A DNA stretch of 64,000 nt, taken from Porticoccaceae bacterium. GTDB lineage: Bacteria > Pseudomonadota > Gammaproteobacteria > Pseudomonadales > Porticoccaceae. The stretch is from contig CACETF010000003.1 of the NCBI GenBank assembly GCA_902562425.1, forward strand, positions 62,001 through 126,000, in the 5' to 3' direction. Shown one piece after another: positions 48,881-59,684 of the stretch. Both the position numbers and the translations under genes were made by a program. Within the stretch, counting starts at the first letter, position 1. Each line of letters opens with the position of its first letter. Under the pieces are notes generated by a model. It ran no database searches. It was given only the letters and a program-made list of their open reading frames with translations, and was not told the origin of the DNA.

Positions 48881-50200
48881 CTAATAGTCAACTTGAACCA
48901 TCTTTGTGACCCAATCTTTACGTTTGCGATGTAAAAGCTCTTCATTTAATGTCTCAAGATTGCCATTTATCATTAGCGGCAGTCCTCCCACAAAACTGTG
49001 ACTGATCTTATGGTTGTAACTTTTATAAACGACTCCAGCGGCGATGTTGTTTATAGTTTGTTCATCGCTATATTTAATCTCAATCGCAATTAAATCAGCG
49101 AGTTTGTTGATTTCAAGAGTACCAATTTCCTCCTGCCAACCTAACGCTGTTGCTCCATCTAAGGTAGCCATGCGAAGTGATTGAAGAGGTGATAGTGCCC
49201 CATCATCTTTATCTAGAGCTTTGCTGAGAAAGGATGCGAATTGCAAATCGTTTAGCAAATCGAAGGAGAGGTCTCGCGAGAACCCACCAGATCCAAGAGC
49301 CACATTGATATTCATCTTTTTCAGTTCTCCAACTGGACAGAATTCGCTGACACTTATGAGGTTGAATCGGGGACAGTAAACAATGTGACTATTAAACTCT
49401 TGTAAGAGCAATAAGTCCCTTTGTTTTAGCTGGGTCATATGGATTAGTTGACTTTGAGGAGTGAGCAGACCACATGCTGCCAATCTTTCTAATGGTCTTG
49501 CTTTGAACTTTCTTGATGAAACTGAAATTTCCTCGAGCCAATTCCGCTCGCAGATCTGCAAAGGAAGTTCTATTTCATGAACATAGGTGGCAAGATCAGT
49601 TAGCTTGTTATTATCTAATGACGAGATTGATTGTGGTGCGCAAGCTACTCTTATGTGGGCGCTGTTCTTATAGTCATCAAAAAGCCGAAGGCCAACATTT
49701 AATTGGGCTTCCCAACTTTTATCCATGAGTTTTGAAGACTTAGTCAAGGGGAAACTAATTTGACTCCTGATGCCACATTCTCTGGCAACATTTGCGGCAA
49801 TATTTGGAAATAGAGCTACGTCTGCAAAGCATGTTGTGCCAGTCTTTATCATTTCGGCGACAGCAATTTGTGTTGCATCATAAATCAATTCAGAGTTAAC
49901 GGAATATTCAGCAAGAACGTGAGGTAACGTACCTAACCAGCTTTGGTTGGATTGCTCAAAAATAATTTTCGCTAATACATTTAAGGATGCGTAAGTGTGG
50001 CTATTAATAAGCCCAGGCAAAACTAAGTGTCGGTCTAGGGCATAAGTGACAGATGGTTCAAACCTTTGTGAGGCCTCCGATTGTTCGCAAATTGCGATTA
50101 TCCTTTTATTATGAATCGCAATCGAAACCCTTTCAAATATACAATTTTGTGGGATTATTGGTATTACCCATCTGCAGTTTAGTAATGTATCAATGAACAT
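48881..50200 (-). CDS. Amidohydrolase-like protein (MtaD/TRZ family) lacking metal ligands
   Basis: A full-length 439-residue protein of the MtaD family, which deaminates methylthioadenosine or S-adenosylhomocysteine. In Pseudomonas mtaD sits here beside ubiG. The fold is kept (LPGLINSH, FADVALFP, IHMTQL, RMATLDGATALG). Judged against TM0936/MtaD ligands, H68 of HxH is kept but the second is Y70; the barrel histidine is Q215 (LPLQICE); the aspartate of GTDG is G305 (GSGG). E218 and H254 remain. Three of four metal ligands are thus lost, so deamination is unlikely. No stop or shift interrupts it. Confidence 0.85.
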   Translation of the reverse strand: MFIDTLLNCRWVIPIIPQNCIFERVSIAIHNKRIIAICEQSEASQRFEPSVTYALDRHLVLPGLINSHTYASLNVLAKIIFEQSNQSWLGTLPHVLAEYSVNSELIYDATQIAVAEMIKTGTTCFADVALFPNIAANVARECGIRSQISFPLTKSSKLMDKSWEAQLNVGLRLFDDYKNSAHIRVACAPQSISSLDNNKLTDLATYVHEIELPLQICERNWLEEISVSSRKFKARPLERLAACGLLTPQSQLIHMTQLKQRDLLLLQEFNSHIVYCPRFNLISVSEFCPVGELKKMNINVALGSGGFSRDLSFDLLNDLQFASFLSKALDKDDGALSPLQSLRMATLDGATALGWQEEIGTLEINKLADLIAIEIKYSDEQTINNIAAGVVYKSYNHKISHSFVGGLPLMINGNLETLNEELLHRKRKDWVTKMVQVDY

Positions 50201-50306
50201 TGAAGTCTCTTAAAGCAAAGTATCAAGCCCGGCCGAATCCACTTGTTTTAGAGTGATCCACGGGGAATTTCTGAAATTTCTTATTCATCTCTCGCAAATA
50301 TAATTA

Positions 50307-50321
50307 CGCCGCAAAGCGGCG
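50307..50321. other. Perfect hairpin upstream of gyrA
   Basis: CGCCGC-AAA-GCGGCG forms a perfect 6-base stem in the 228-base region between the divergent amidohydrolase-like gene and gyrA. No T run follows, so it is not a standard terminator. TATTAT just downstream could be a gyrA -10 element. The role is unknown. Confidence 0.45.
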
Positions 50322-50428
50322 AAATGTGATATTATTATATACAGATTAGTGGTCATTTTAACGAATGTTTTTATAAAAAAAATCTAAGTAACAAATATGC
50401 TTATAGTCTGAGATGTGCACGGAGAAAT

Positions 50429-52993
50429 ATGAGTAATCTGGCAAAAGATATCGTACCCGTCAAGATTGAAGAAGAACTAAAACAATCTTATCTTGATTAC
50501 GCTATGAGCGTCATAGTCGGAAGAGCATTACCTGATGTTAGAGATGGCCTAAAGCCGGTGCATCGACGAGTTCTTTTTGCGATGCACCAGTTGAATAATG
50601 ACTGGAACAAGCCATACAAAAAGTCTGCTCGAATCGTCGGTGATGTTATTGGTAAGTATCATCCTCATGGTGACAGTGCTGTCTACGACACCATTGTTCG
50701 GATGGCACAATCATTCTCGTTACGACACATGTTAGTAGATGGACAAGGTAATTTTGGTTCAATCGATGGTGATTCCGCTGCCGCAATGAGGTATACCGAG
50801 ATTCGAATGACGAGGATAGCGCACGCGTTGCTCGAGGATTTAGAGAAAGATACAGTCAATTATCAACCAAATTATGATGAATCCGAGTCAATACCGGTAG
50901 TTATGCCGACTCGTATTCCAAACTTATTGGTAAATGGTTCGTCCGGAATTGCTGTAGGTATGGCAACTAACATACCTCCTCACAATCTCACTGATATCAT
51001 TTCAGGTTGTCTCGCTATGATTGATAATAGTGACATCACCATAGATCAGTTAATGCAATATATCCCTGGCCCAGATTTTCCAACTGGAGCCATAATTAAT
51101 GGAAAAGCTGGCATTATTGAAGCGTATAAGACAGGACGAGGACGGATATACGTGCGCGCGTCAGCCCATGTTGAGGTTAACGACAAAAGCGGTCGAGAGA
51201 CAATTATTGTCAAAGAGATTCCATATCAGTTGAACAAAGCACGCTTAATCGAACGTATTGCAGAATTGGTCAAAGAAAAAAAGATTGAAGGAATTTCTGA
51301 ATTGCGAGACGAGTCGGACAAAGATGGATTACGAGTCGTTATCGAAATTAAGCGAGGAGAGATTGGCGAAGTCGTACTTAATAATTTATATGCACAGACT
51401 CAGTTACAGACTGTGTTTGGAATAAATATTGTTGCATTAGTGGATGGTCAACCGAAGATTTTAAATCTTAAAGAATTACTAGAGGCTTTTATTTCCCACA
51501 GGCGCGAAGTAGTTACTAGGCGTTGTATTTTCTTGTTAAAGAAAGCACGTGCGCGAGCACACACATTAACGGGTTATGCAGTAGCGTTGATGAATATTAA
51601 TCCAATAATAGCTGTAATAAAAAATGCCGAAAATCCGACTGCAGCAAGGGCTGCGCTTCTTGGTAGAGCATGGAATCCAGGCTCAGCGGAATCGCTATTG
51701 GAACGCGTTGATGCTGAGCCTTCTGTTGTCTTTCCGAGTGAAGATGGATATGGATTAATAAATGGACAATATTACTTATCCCCAAGTCAAGCGCGAGACA
51801 TACTTGATTTAAGACTGCACCGTCTCACAGGTTTGGAGCAGCAGAAAATATTAGATGAGGCAACGCTTAAATTTGATGAGATATCTGAGTACCAAAACAT
51901 TCTGTCAGATACTCACAGACTGATGGCTGTAATTAAGGATGAATTGGAGAGCGTTGTAAGGGAATTCAGTGATCCCAGGAGGACTCAAATAGTAGAATCA
52001 CAGCACGACCTAACTGTTGAGGATCTTATTGCTGAGGAAGAGCGGGTGGTCACCATTTCTCATGGGGGATATGCTAAGACGCAGCCCCTCTCTGATTACC
52101 AATCACAAAGACGAGGTGGGATGGGGAAATCTGCTACCGCCGTCAAAGATGCAGACTTCATTGAACACTTATTAATTGCTAGCACACATGCCACTATTCT
52201 ATGCTTTACAAATGCTGGAAAAGTTTATTGGTTAAAGGTGTATCAGATACCTTTAGCCGGTCGTAATTCCAGAGGCAGACCGATAATAAATTTACTTCCT
52301 TTGGATGATGGAGAAAGGATAAACTCTATATTACCAGTAGATGGATACAGCAGTGACCAATACGTCATAATGGCAACAGCTAACGGAACCGTAAAGAAGA
52401 CGCAGTTGTCTCAATATTCAAATCCACGCAAAGCAGGACTGCGTGCGATTGAGCTTGTTGCGGGAGATGTGCTGGTTGGAACTGCTATAATCAACGATGG
52501 GAACGATATTATGTTGTTTAGCAGTGAAGGCAAAGCCGTTCGTTTTCAGAGCACGGATGTGCGGTCAATGGGTCGCGTGTCAAAGGGTGTCAGAGGTATG
52601 CGTCTAAAAAACAGAGGCAGAGTAATATCAATGGTTATTCCAGAGGACAACGGGTATCTATTGACAGTCTGTGATAATGGCTTTGGTAAACGAACTGAAT
52701 GTTCGGAGTTTCCCACTAAAGGTCGAGGAGGAAAAGGCATGATTGCAATACAGGCAAGTGACCGCAACGGTCCGCTTGTTGGTGCCGCTCAATTATTTAC
52801 AGGGGATGAAATAATGTTGATTTCAGATCAGGGAACTATGGTGAGAACGCGTTCTGAAGAGGTGTCAGTAGTCGGAAGAAATACGCAAGGCGTAAGAGTA
52901 ATTCGTTTAAAACGGAATGAGCGTTTGGTTAGTCTAGCCCGAATTGCTGAGGCTGAAGGAATAAATTTAATTGGAAGATCTGATGAAACCTAA
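50429..52993 (+). CDS. gyrA: DNA gyrase subunit A
   Basis: Topoisomerase II subunit of 854 residues. The catalytic tyrosine is in [12 protein letters not shown]. The quinolone region reads [17 protein letters not shown], with the sensitive-type Ser and Asp. The GyrA box is QRRGGMG in the C-terminal wrapping domain, which shows repeated propeller blades. It heads the gyrA-pheA-tyrA/aroA-cmk-rpsA series. Confidence 0.98.
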   Translation: MSNLAKDIVPVKIEEELKQSYLDYAMSVIVGRALPDVRDGLKPVHRRVLFAMHQLNNDWNKPYKKSARIVGDVIGKYHPHGDSAVYDTIVRMAQSFSLRHMLVDGQGNFGSIDGDSAAAMRYTEIRMTRIAHALLEDLEKDTVNYQPNYDESESIPVVMPTRIPNLLVNGSSGIAVGMATNIPPHNLTDIISGCLAMIDNSDITIDQLMQYIPGPDFPTGAIINGKAGIIEAYKTGRGRIYVRASAHVEVNDKSGRETIIVKEIPYQLNKARLIERIAELVKEKKIEGISELRDESDKDGLRVVIEIKRGEIGEVVLNNLYAQTQLQTVFGINIVALVDGQPKILNLKELLEAFISHRREVVTRRCIFLLKKARARAHTLTGYAVALMNINPIIAVIKNAENPTAARAALLGRAWNPGSAESLLERVDAEPSVVFPSEDGYGLINGQYYLSPSQARDILDLRLHRLTGLEQQKILDEATLKFDEISEYQNILSDTHRLMAVIKDELESVVREFSDPRRTQIVESQHDLTVEDLIAEEERVVTISHGGYAKTQPLSDYQSQRRGGMGKSATAVKDADFIEHLLIASTHATILCFTNAGKVYWLKVYQIPLAGRNSRGRPIINLLPLDDGERINSILPVDGYSSDQYVIMATANGTVKKTQLSQYSNPRKAGLRAIELVAGDVLVGTAIINDGNDIMLFSSEGKAVRFQSTDVRSMGRVSKGVRGMRLKNRGRVISMVIPEDNGYLLTVCDNGFGKRTECSEFPTKGRGGKGMIAIQASDRNGPLVGAAQLFTGDEIMLISDQGTMVRTRSEEVSVVGRNTQGVRVIRLKRNERLVSLARIAEAEGINLIGRSDET

Positions 52994-53016
52994 TTTAGGT
53001 GAGATAGATTTTTAAT

Positions 53017-54102
53017 ATGAAAGACAAGGACCCTCTTTCCGTCATTCGCTCTGAAATTGACACTATAGACAATCAAATTTGTCAAGCAATAAACAATCGT
53101 GCGAGATGTGCTCAACGAGTTGGAGAGTTAAAACAAAAACAGGGAGATAGGAGCTTTTATCGACCAGAGCGCGAGGCGCAAATTTTAAGACGTGTAATGG
53201 AAGCAAATACTGGTCCTGTAACTAACGAAGCCATGGCGCTGGTGTTCAGACAAATAATGTCTATGTGTCTTTCGATGGAGAGGCCATTAAAAGTTGCATT
53301 CCTGGGGCCGGAGGGAACATTTACCCATGAGGCGGCTTTGAAGCATTTTGGAAAATCCGTCATAAACGCTCCCCAATTAGCTATTGAAGACGTTTTTAGA
53401 GAAGTAGTGTCGGGAGAGTGTGACTTCGGTGTGGTTCCCGTTGAGAATTCAACTGAGGGTATGGTAAATCAGACATTAGATAATTTTGTAGATACGACGC
53501 TTTCAATTATTGGAGAAGTTGAACTGCAGGTACATCATCATCTTCTCATAGGTCCAAATTCGGATGCGAGAAAAATTACTCGGGTATATTCTCATTCACA
53601 ATCTTTAGCACAGTGTAGGAAATGGTTAGATTCTAATTATCCAAAAATAGAACAAATTCCCGTGAGCAGTAATGCTGTCGCTGCGAAGCTCGCGCTAGGG
53701 GAATGGAATTCTGCAGCAATCGCCGGCCTTTCGTCGTGTGACTTATATGGGCTTAAACAATTAGAAAGTAAAATCGAGGATCAGCCAGACAATGCCACGA
53801 GATTTTTGATTATCGGTAGAGAAAAAGTATCGGCAAGTGGGCACGACAAAACTTCAATTGTAGTTTCAATGCACAACAAACCAGGATCGTTATATAGTCT
53901 ATTGAAGATCTTTTATGGTGCCGGTATAGATTTGACTAGAGTTGAAAGTCGGCCCGCTAAAGGAAGCAAGTGGTCTTATGTCTTTTTCATTGATTTTGTG
54001 GGCCATAGTGATGAACCGAGAATTGAGCAGTTGTTGAAAGAACTGAAAAGTGAAAGTATATACACAAAGCTTCTTGGTTCTTATCCTCAATCAGTTCTGT
54101 AG
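53017..54102 (+). CDS. pheA: Chorismate mutase/prephenate dehydratase (P-protein)
   Basis: Bifunctional enzyme of 361 residues for phenylalanine synthesis. The AroQ mutase is at about 1-85, the dehydratase at about 92-270 (VAFLGPEGTFTHEAA, GVVPVENSTEG) and the ACT domain at about 280-355 (MHNKPGSLYSLL; LTRVESRP, the Phe-binding motif). Pseudomonas has serC between gyrA and pheA; here the gap is only 23 bases. Confidence 0.96.
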   Translation: MKDKDPLSVIRSEIDTIDNQICQAINNRARCAQRVGELKQKQGDRSFYRPEREAQILRRVMEANTGPVTNEAMALVFRQIMSMCLSMERPLKVAFLGPEGTFTHEAALKHFGKSVINAPQLAIEDVFREVVSGECDFGVVPVENSTEGMVNQTLDNFVDTTLSIIGEVELQVHHHLLIGPNSDARKITRVYSHSQSLAQCRKWLDSNYPKIEQIPVSSNAVAAKLALGEWNSAAIAGLSSCDLYGLKQLESKIEDQPDNATRFLIIGREKVSASGHDKTSIVVSMHNKPGSLYSLLKIFYGAGIDLTRVESRPAKGSKWSYVFFIDFVGHSDEPRIEQLLKELKSESIYTKLLGSYPQSVL

Positions 54103-54153
54103 GCACACAAAAATAAGTTTCTATCAATCCTGCTAAATATCTACAAGCTGAGT

Positions 54154-56418
54154 ATGCATATGAGCTATGAATTGTCAGTAGAAAACGTTCTTTTTAACCG
54201 TATTGTCATAATCGGATTAGGATTGATTGGTGCAAGCATTGCTCTTGCAGCAAAAAAGAGAAAGTTATGTCAAGAGGTCATTGGATTAAATCGACAATTA
54301 TCCACCCTCATGTCAGCAAAAGAGACCGGTGTGATTGACACAGCAATCGAAGATCTATCCGAAATCTCATCAGATCTAAATGAGAACGATTTGATACTTA
54401 TTTGCGTGCCGACGCTAGAATTTGAAAGTGTCTTGCGTGAGTGCCGGAGATTACTGCGAGACTGTGTAACCATTACTGACGTGTGTAGTGTGAAGGGTTA
54501 TACAGTCGAGACTGCGAGAGCAGTTTATGGCTTTGAGCCAGTCCAATATGTTCCGGGTCATCCCATAGCTGGGTCTGAAAAAAGTGGAATGGTAGCAGCG
54601 GCTCCGGGGTTATTTGCAAATCACCTCGTTATTTTGACTCCTACTTTGAAAACGGGTCAGAAAAACCTTCAGCATGTGAAATCCCTATGGGAGAGATTTG
54701 GAGCTTCCGTATGCTATATGGATACCTCACGACATGACAAAATCCTTGCATCAACCAGTCATCTTCCTCATATGCTCGCCTACTCTCTTGTCGCAACCTT
54801 AGCATCTAGAGCGGATTATCAAGACATTTTTCGTTTTGCCGCCGGCGGTTTTCGAGACTTTACTCGGATTGCTGCCAGTGATCCGACAATGTGGAGAGAT
54901 ATTGCACTTACTAACAGACGGGCCATAGTGAAATCTTTGGACTGTTCATTAGCGGATCTTCAAATTTTGCGAAATGCCGTCGATTCATGTGATTCAAATA
55001 CGTTAATGGAAGTTTTCACCAAGGCTCAAAACGCGCGGAAGTACTTCAGTCAAATCAATCTCAATAGAACAGAGAACGAAAGCAATTCTATTCATGTAAA
55101 GGGCTCTGAAGAAATTAAATACCGAATTAAGCCAGGAGGACATTGTTGTGCCGATCTGAGAATTCCCGGCGATAAGTCAATTTCACACAGATCCCTCATG
55201 TTTGGTGCTTTAGCTGAAGGATTAACCAGTATTACTGGTTTCTTGGAGGGCGAGGATACGTTAGCGACTTTACAGGCATTACGGGATATGGGAGTGGGAA
55301 TAGAGGGCCCCTCTGACGGAAGGTTAATAATTCATGGTGTGGGGCTACATGGTCTGAAAAAGCCCAAAAAGCCTCTTTATTTAGGGAATTCTGGAACATC
55401 CATGCGACTTCTGACCGGTATCTTAGTTTGCCAAAATTTTGACGTTGAATTGGAAGGAGACACTTCGCTTTCAAAGCGTCCAATGAATCGAATTGCAATC
55501 CCTTTGAAGCGAATGGGTGCAATCATAGAGACTTCTGAGGAAGGATTTCCACCCATAAAAATCAAGGGCAATCGACAACTTAAGAATATAGCCTATGAAA
55601 TGCCGATCGCAAGTGCGCAAGTTAAGTCGTGCATTCTTCTGGCAAGTCTATATGTCGATGGAGAATCTTCCGTCGCTGAACCTGCTCCGACTAGAGATCA
55701 TACAGAGCGTATGCTAAAGGAGTTTGGAGGTGACGTAAGAACCATTAATTCTAAGATAATTATTCGGGGTGGTGCGCCTCTAATGGGGAAGAGCATTGAG
55801 ATTCCCTCCGATATTTCCTCAGCAGCATTTTTTATGGTCGCTGCAGCCATAACTCCAGGTTCTTCACTACTATTAAGGAATATAGGCGTCAATCCTACAC
55901 GCATCGGTGTTGTTAACATCCTTAAAATGATGGGAGCAGATATTGAGTTTTTGCAGACTTTCAATCAAGGGGAAGAACCCGTAGCGGACATTCAAATACG
56001 ATATAGACCTTTAGTTGGAATTGATATTCCAAAAGACCAAGTAGCTTTGGCAATCGATGAATTTCCAGCAATCTTTGTGGCGGCAGCATGTGCTTCTGGC
56101 GCAACTCGCTTGTCAGGTGCAGCCGAGCTTCGTGTTAAGGAAAGTGATCGAATAAAAGCAATGTCTGATGGCTTAAAGTTGTTGGGAATCGAGGTAATTC
56201 CGGCGGTTGACGGTTTAACCGTGGTCGGCGGAGTAATTGGCGGCGGTGAAGTGGACAGTTTGGGTGATCATCGTATTGCAATGGCGTTTAGTATTGCCGC
56301 ATTAAGGGCTACATCTGAGATTTGTATTTTAAATTGTAAAAATGTTGCAACTTCTTTTCCTACGTTCGTTCAACTATCTGGTGAAGCAGGACTCGATGTG
56401 GTTGTGGAGACTCAATGA
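54154..56418 (+). CDS. Fused prephenate dehydrogenase and EPSP synthase (TyrA-AroA)
   Basis: A 754-residue two-domain enzyme. Residues about 1-300 are the NAD-dependent TyrA domain (IVIIGLGLIGASIAL, VPGHPIAGSEKSG) that makes tyrosine precursor; about 325-750 is AroA (PGDKSISHRSLMFGALAEG, LGNSGTSMRLLTG, RVKESDRIKAMS), which joins PEP to shikimate 3-phosphate. The same fusion is known in Pseudomonas and relatives. No hisC lies before it. Its stop overlaps the cmk start. Confidence 0.95.
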   Translation: MHMSYELSVENVLFNRIVIIGLGLIGASIALAAKKRKLCQEVIGLNRQLSTLMSAKETGVIDTAIEDLSEISSDLNENDLILICVPTLEFESVLRECRRLLRDCVTITDVCSVKGYTVETARAVYGFEPVQYVPGHPIAGSEKSGMVAAAPGLFANHLVILTPTLKTGQKNLQHVKSLWERFGASVCYMDTSRHDKILASTSHLPHMLAYSLVATLASRADYQDIFRFAAGGFRDFTRIAASDPTMWRDIALTNRRAIVKSLDCSLADLQILRNAVDSCDSNTLMEVFTKAQNARKYFSQINLNRTENESNSIHVKGSEEIKYRIKPGGHCCADLRIPGDKSISHRSLMFGALAEGLTSITGFLEGEDTLATLQALRDMGVGIEGPSDGRLIIHGVGLHGLKKPKKPLYLGNSGTSMRLLTGILVCQNFDVELEGDTSLSKRPMNRIAIPLKRMGAIIETSEEGFPPIKIKGNRQLKNIAYEMPIASAQVKSCILLASLYVDGESSVAEPAPTRDHTERMLKEFGGDVRTINSKIIIRGGAPLMGKSIEIPSDISSAAFFMVAAAITPGSSLLLRNIGVNPTRIGVVNILKMMGADIEFLQTFNQGEEPVADIQIRYRPLVGIDIPKDQVALAIDEFPAIFVAAACASGATRLSGAAELRVKESDRIKAMSDGLKLLGIEVIPAVDGLTVVGGVIGGGEVDSLGDHRIAMAFSIAALRATSEICILNCKNVATSFPTFVQLSGEAGLDVVVETQ

Positions 56419-57104
56419 TTGTGGGTACTGTGAATGTTGTGACGTTAGACGGACCGAGTGGGGCGGGCAAGGGCACCGTTGGAGTGAGCATTGCGAAGAA
56501 GTTGTCATACAATTATTTAGATAGCGGTGCACTGTATAGAGCGTTAGCGGTGGCAGTAGAGCGGCACAATGTTGACTTAAATGATAAAAAACTCCTTAAA
56601 AAGCTTGCAATTAATTTGGATATATCTTTTCAAGCTGAGACTGGGTCGGGTATGACAGTTTTTTTGGAGGGCGAGGATATATCGGGGGATATTGCGCTTG
56701 AGCGCACGGCGGCAAGGGCTTCAGTATTGGCCTTATACTCGGAAGTAAGAACGGCATTAACCGAGCGTCAGCGCCTTTTTGCTATTTCACCTGGATTGGT
56801 TGCTGATGGACGTGACATGGGAACTGTGGTATTTCCGGATGCCGTATTGAAATTATTTTTAACCGCAACCATAGAGACGCGAGCTAAACGGCGTTATAAA
56901 CAGTTGCTCCTGAGGGGGGATAATGTTAGTCTGCCCGCCGTTTGGCGCCAGCTTCAGAAACGAGACCAAAGAGACTCTGAGAGAAGTGTTTCTCCTCTAG
57001 TACCTGCGACTGACGCCATTAAGCTTGATAGTACTAATATGTCAGCAGAGGAGGTAGTTGATGCCCTCATGGACATGATTGTGGCTCGCGGCATTTGTAA
57101 GTAA
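56415..57104 (+). CDS. cmk: Cytidylate kinase
   Basis: A 229-residue kinase that phosphorylates CMP and dCMP. P-loop DGPSGAGKGTV, YLDSGALYRALA and VADGRDMGTVVFPDA are diagnostic. ATG overlaps the tyrA-aroA stop (ATGA). rpsA follows after 147 bases with its own leader. Confidence 0.96.
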   Translation: MIVGTVNVVTLDGPSGAGKGTVGVSIAKKLSYNYLDSGALYRALAVAVERHNVDLNDKKLLKKLAINLDISFQAETGSGMTVFLEGEDISGDIALERTAARASVLALYSEVRTALTERQRLFAISPGLVADGRDMGTVVFPDAVLKLFLTATIETRAKRRYKQLLLRGDNVSLPAVWRQLQKRDQRDSERSVSPLVPATDAIKLDSTNMSAEEVVDALMDMIVARGICK

Positions 57105-57251
57105 GCCTGCAATTCGGGCCTTGCCAGTCATTGGGCTTCGGTTGCAACGAAATTAATAACGTCGTACTAACTGGTAGTGCGAAGCATTGAAGTTTGGATA
57201 TAACTGAGGTTTGTTCAGCAACTTCATAATTGTAGTGTAAAGGTAGAACTA

Positions 57252-58928
57252 ATGAGTGAAAATTTTCAAGAATTGTTCGAAGAGAGTCTCAAAACCGTCG
57301 AAATGAACCCTGGTGCAATAATAACGGGAGTGATTATAGACATTGATAAAGATTGGGTTACCGTGCATGCAGGCCTGAAGTCCGAGGGGGTCATACCTGT
57401 AGACCAGTTTTTTAATGACAGAGGTGCCGTCGAAGTTGTGGTCGGGGATGAAGTCCAAGTGGCTCTGGAGGCTGTTGAGGATGGCTTCGGTGCCACGCGA
57501 TTGTCAAGGGAAAAGGCTCGTCGAGCTGAGTCTTGGCTTGACTTGGAAGCCGCGCACAAGTCGGATGAAACCGTCATTGGAATTATCAGTGGTAAAGTAA
57601 AAGGTGGATTTACTGTTGATGTTAGGGGATTGCGTGCATTTTTGCCGGGTTCGTTGGTTGATGTTCGTCCTTTGCGAGAAATTACACATTTAGAGGGCAA
57701 AGATTTAGAGTTCAAAGTTATAAAGTTGGATCCAAAGCGCAATAATGTGGTTGTCAGTCGGCGTGCGGTGATGGAGAGTGCGAATTCTGCAGAACGCGAC
57801 GCATTACTTCAAAATTTGGAAGAGGGTGTATCCATTAAAGGTGTAATTAAAAACCTTACTGATTACGGAGCATTTGTAGATCTGGGAGGTATTGATGGAT
57901 TACTGCATATTACAGACATGTCTTGGAAACGGATAAAGCATCCGTCTGAAATGATTAATGTGGGTGACGAAATTGATGTCAAAGTACTGAAATTCGATCG
58001 AGAGCGTAACCGAGTTTCCCTTGGAATGAAGCAAATGGGAGAGGATCCTTGGGGAGACATAAAAGGTCGTTATCCAGAGGGAGCAAGGGCCACGGCAAAA
58101 ATTACTAATTTGACCGACTATGGGTGCTTTGCTGAGTTGGAGGATGGAGTAGAGGGTTTGGTTCACGTTTCTGAAATGGACTGGACTAACAAAAACGTAC
58201 ATCCATCTAAAATCGTACAGTTAGGGGATGAAGTAGAGGTTATGGTGCTCGACATTGATGAAGAGAGAAGGCGTATCTCACTTGGTATCAAGCAGTGTTA
58301 TCCAAATCCATGGGATGAGTTTGCCAGTAGTATGGAGAAAGGCAAGAAAATCTCAGGAAAGATTAAGTCTATCACTGACTTCGGAATATTCATTGGTCTG
58401 GATGGTGGAATTGATGGGCTTGTGCATCTTTCAGATATTTCATGGACTGATTCTGGAGAAGAAGCTGTTCGTAATTTTAAAAAGGGTGAGGAGGTGGACA
58501 CCGTTGTCCTTAGTATAGACGCCGAAAGAGAGCGTATTTCCCTCGGTATAAAGCAACTTTTGGATGATCCATTTAGCGGTTATGTCGAGAGTAACGATAA
58601 AGGTACGGTGGTTGTGGGAACGGTGAAAGAAGTTGATCAAAAAGGAGTTACGCTTCAACTGGCGGAGCATGTTTTAGGTTTTATGAAAGTAGCAGAAATG
58701 TCCCGAGATCGTGTGGATGATGCTCGACTTTTGACGGCTATTGGTGAAGAGATTGAGGCTAAAATAATTTTGATTGATCATAAAAATCGAACGATAAATT
58801 TATCGATTAAAGCCAAGGATATGTCAGAAGAAAAAGCTGCAATAAGAGCCCATCGTAAGAGTGAGCCAGAGGTTTCGAATGCGCCAACTACTATTGGAGA
58901 CTTAATAAAAGCTCAGATGGACAAGTAA
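57252..58928 (+). CDS. rpsA: 30S ribosomal protein S1
   Basis: A 558-residue RNA-binding protein with six S1 domains; domain ends are visible as [49 protein letters not shown] and [21 protein letters not shown]. It brings mRNA to the ribosome. A candidate terminator lies right after its stop. Confidence 0.98.
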   Translation: MSENFQELFEESLKTVEMNPGAIITGVIIDIDKDWVTVHAGLKSEGVIPVDQFFNDRGAVEVVVGDEVQVALEAVEDGFGATRLSREKARRAESWLDLEAAHKSDETVIGIISGKVKGGFTVDVRGLRAFLPGSLVDVRPLREITHLEGKDLEFKVIKLDPKRNNVVVSRRAVMESANSAERDALLQNLEEGVSIKGVIKNLTDYGAFVDLGGIDGLLHITDMSWKRIKHPSEMINVGDEIDVKVLKFDRERNRVSLGMKQMGEDPWGDIKGRYPEGARATAKITNLTDYGCFAELEDGVEGLVHVSEMDWTNKNVHPSKIVQLGDEVEVMVLDIDEERRRISLGIKQCYPNPWDEFASSMEKGKKISGKIKSITDFGIFIGLDGGIDGLVHLSDISWTDSGEEAVRNFKKGEEVDTVVLSIDAERERISLGIKQLLDDPFSGYVESNDKGTVVVGTVKEVDQKGVTLQLAEHVLGFMKVAEMSRDRVDDARLLTAIGEEIEAKIILIDHKNRTINLSIKAKDMSEEKAAIRAHRKSEPEVSNAPTTIGDLIKAQMDK

Positions 58929-58932
58929 CATA

Positions 58933-58973
58933 CTCCTCCGCACTGTGTGTGACAGAGGAGCAGGTGGTTTTTT
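58933..58973 (+). terminator. Candidate terminator after rpsA
   Basis: CTCCTC (58933-58938) pairs with GAGGAG (58955-58960) and, after seven bases, a run of six T follows. The stem is short and the loop long (16 bases), so this is moderate evidence only. Confidence 0.4.
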
Positions 58974-59087
58974 AATCAATAAAGATTTGCTTTATTGTGT
59001 CTATCTATTATCATAATTATTAGAGAAGTGGACGATTTATATCGAAACATTTGAACATGGCCTCGGCCATTGACATGCAACGGCAAA

Positions 59088-59378
59088 ATGACGAAATCAG
59101 AACTAATTGAAAAAATCTCTGCGAGCCAAGATCATCTGTCACCAAGAGACGTAGAGTTAGCGGTAAGAATGATATTGGAGAGGATGACTACCTCGCTTGC
59201 GAGCAACCGCAGGATAGAGGTGCGAGGTTTTGGAAGCTTCTCTTTACATTACAGAGCTCCAAGGTTGGGTCGTAACCCAAAAACTGGAACTTCTGTAAAA
59301 TTAAACGGTAAATATGTTCCGTACTTCAAGCCTGGTAAGGAGTTGCGTGATCGTGTAAATAATTTACGCAAGAGCTAA
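59088..59378 (+). CDS. ihfB: Integration host factor subunit beta
   Basis: A 96-residue HU/IHF-family DNA-bending protein. TKSELIEKI starts it; [21 protein letters not shown] and [13 protein letters not shown] follow. ATG 59088 gives the usual length; an upstream TTG adds six residues. The order rpsA-ihfB is conserved in gammaproteobacteria. Confidence 0.95.
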   Translation: MTKSELIEKISASQDHLSPRDVELAVRMILERMTTSLASNRRIEVRGFGSFSLHYRAPRLGRNPKTGTSVKLNGKYVPYFKPGKELRDRVNNLRKS

Positions 59379-59431
59379 GTCACCAAATTTTAAAACCTAC
59401 GTAACGAGTTGACTATAATAGGTGGCTGGGT

Positions 59432-59447
59432 AAACCTTGGGGTTTTT
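59432..59447 (+). terminator. Weak hairpin after ihfB
   Basis: AAACC-TTGG-GGTTT followed by TT is a short 5-base stem that could end ihfB transcription. It is weak. The rest of 59379-59638 shows no gene. Confidence 0.22.
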
Positions 59448-59638
59448 ATACCGTTTATACTTTAAGTTTTGTGATTTTTGAAAGTAGCAGAAATAAATCT
59501 TTCATGATGATTTCCCTGCGCGAATAAAATTGTCAACCAGCTTTACTAGCTTTGCCTTGGTTGTGACCTTGTTTCTTTGTGAGCGCAGTGATCACAAAAA
59601 ACGTTTGATATTTTGTCTTCAATATATCTTGTTACTAT

Positions 59639-59682
59639 TTATTTTCCAATGATCGGTGGGTTATTTTCCAATGATCGGTGGG
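59639..59682. repeat. Perfect 22-base tandem repeat after valS
   Basis: Two adjacent identical 22-base units (TTATTTTCCAATGATCGGTG plus two more G) lie at 59639-59660 and 59661-59682, just beyond the valS stop on its strand. Each contains an imperfect dyad, CCAATGATCGG. It looks like a recent slippage duplication. Confidence 0.9.
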
Positions 59683-59684
59683 GT

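Noticed and set aside
50680-50740. Quinolone-resistance change in gyrA
   Set aside because: [17 protein letters not shown] keeps the sensitive-type serine and aspartate.
57266-57742. A 158-codon frame opposite rpsA
   Set aside because: It is the antisense shadow of a highly conserved gene and shows no family features.
59639-59682. The repeat as a CRISPR remnant
   Set aside because: There are only two units and no spacer between them, and no cas gene is in the window.
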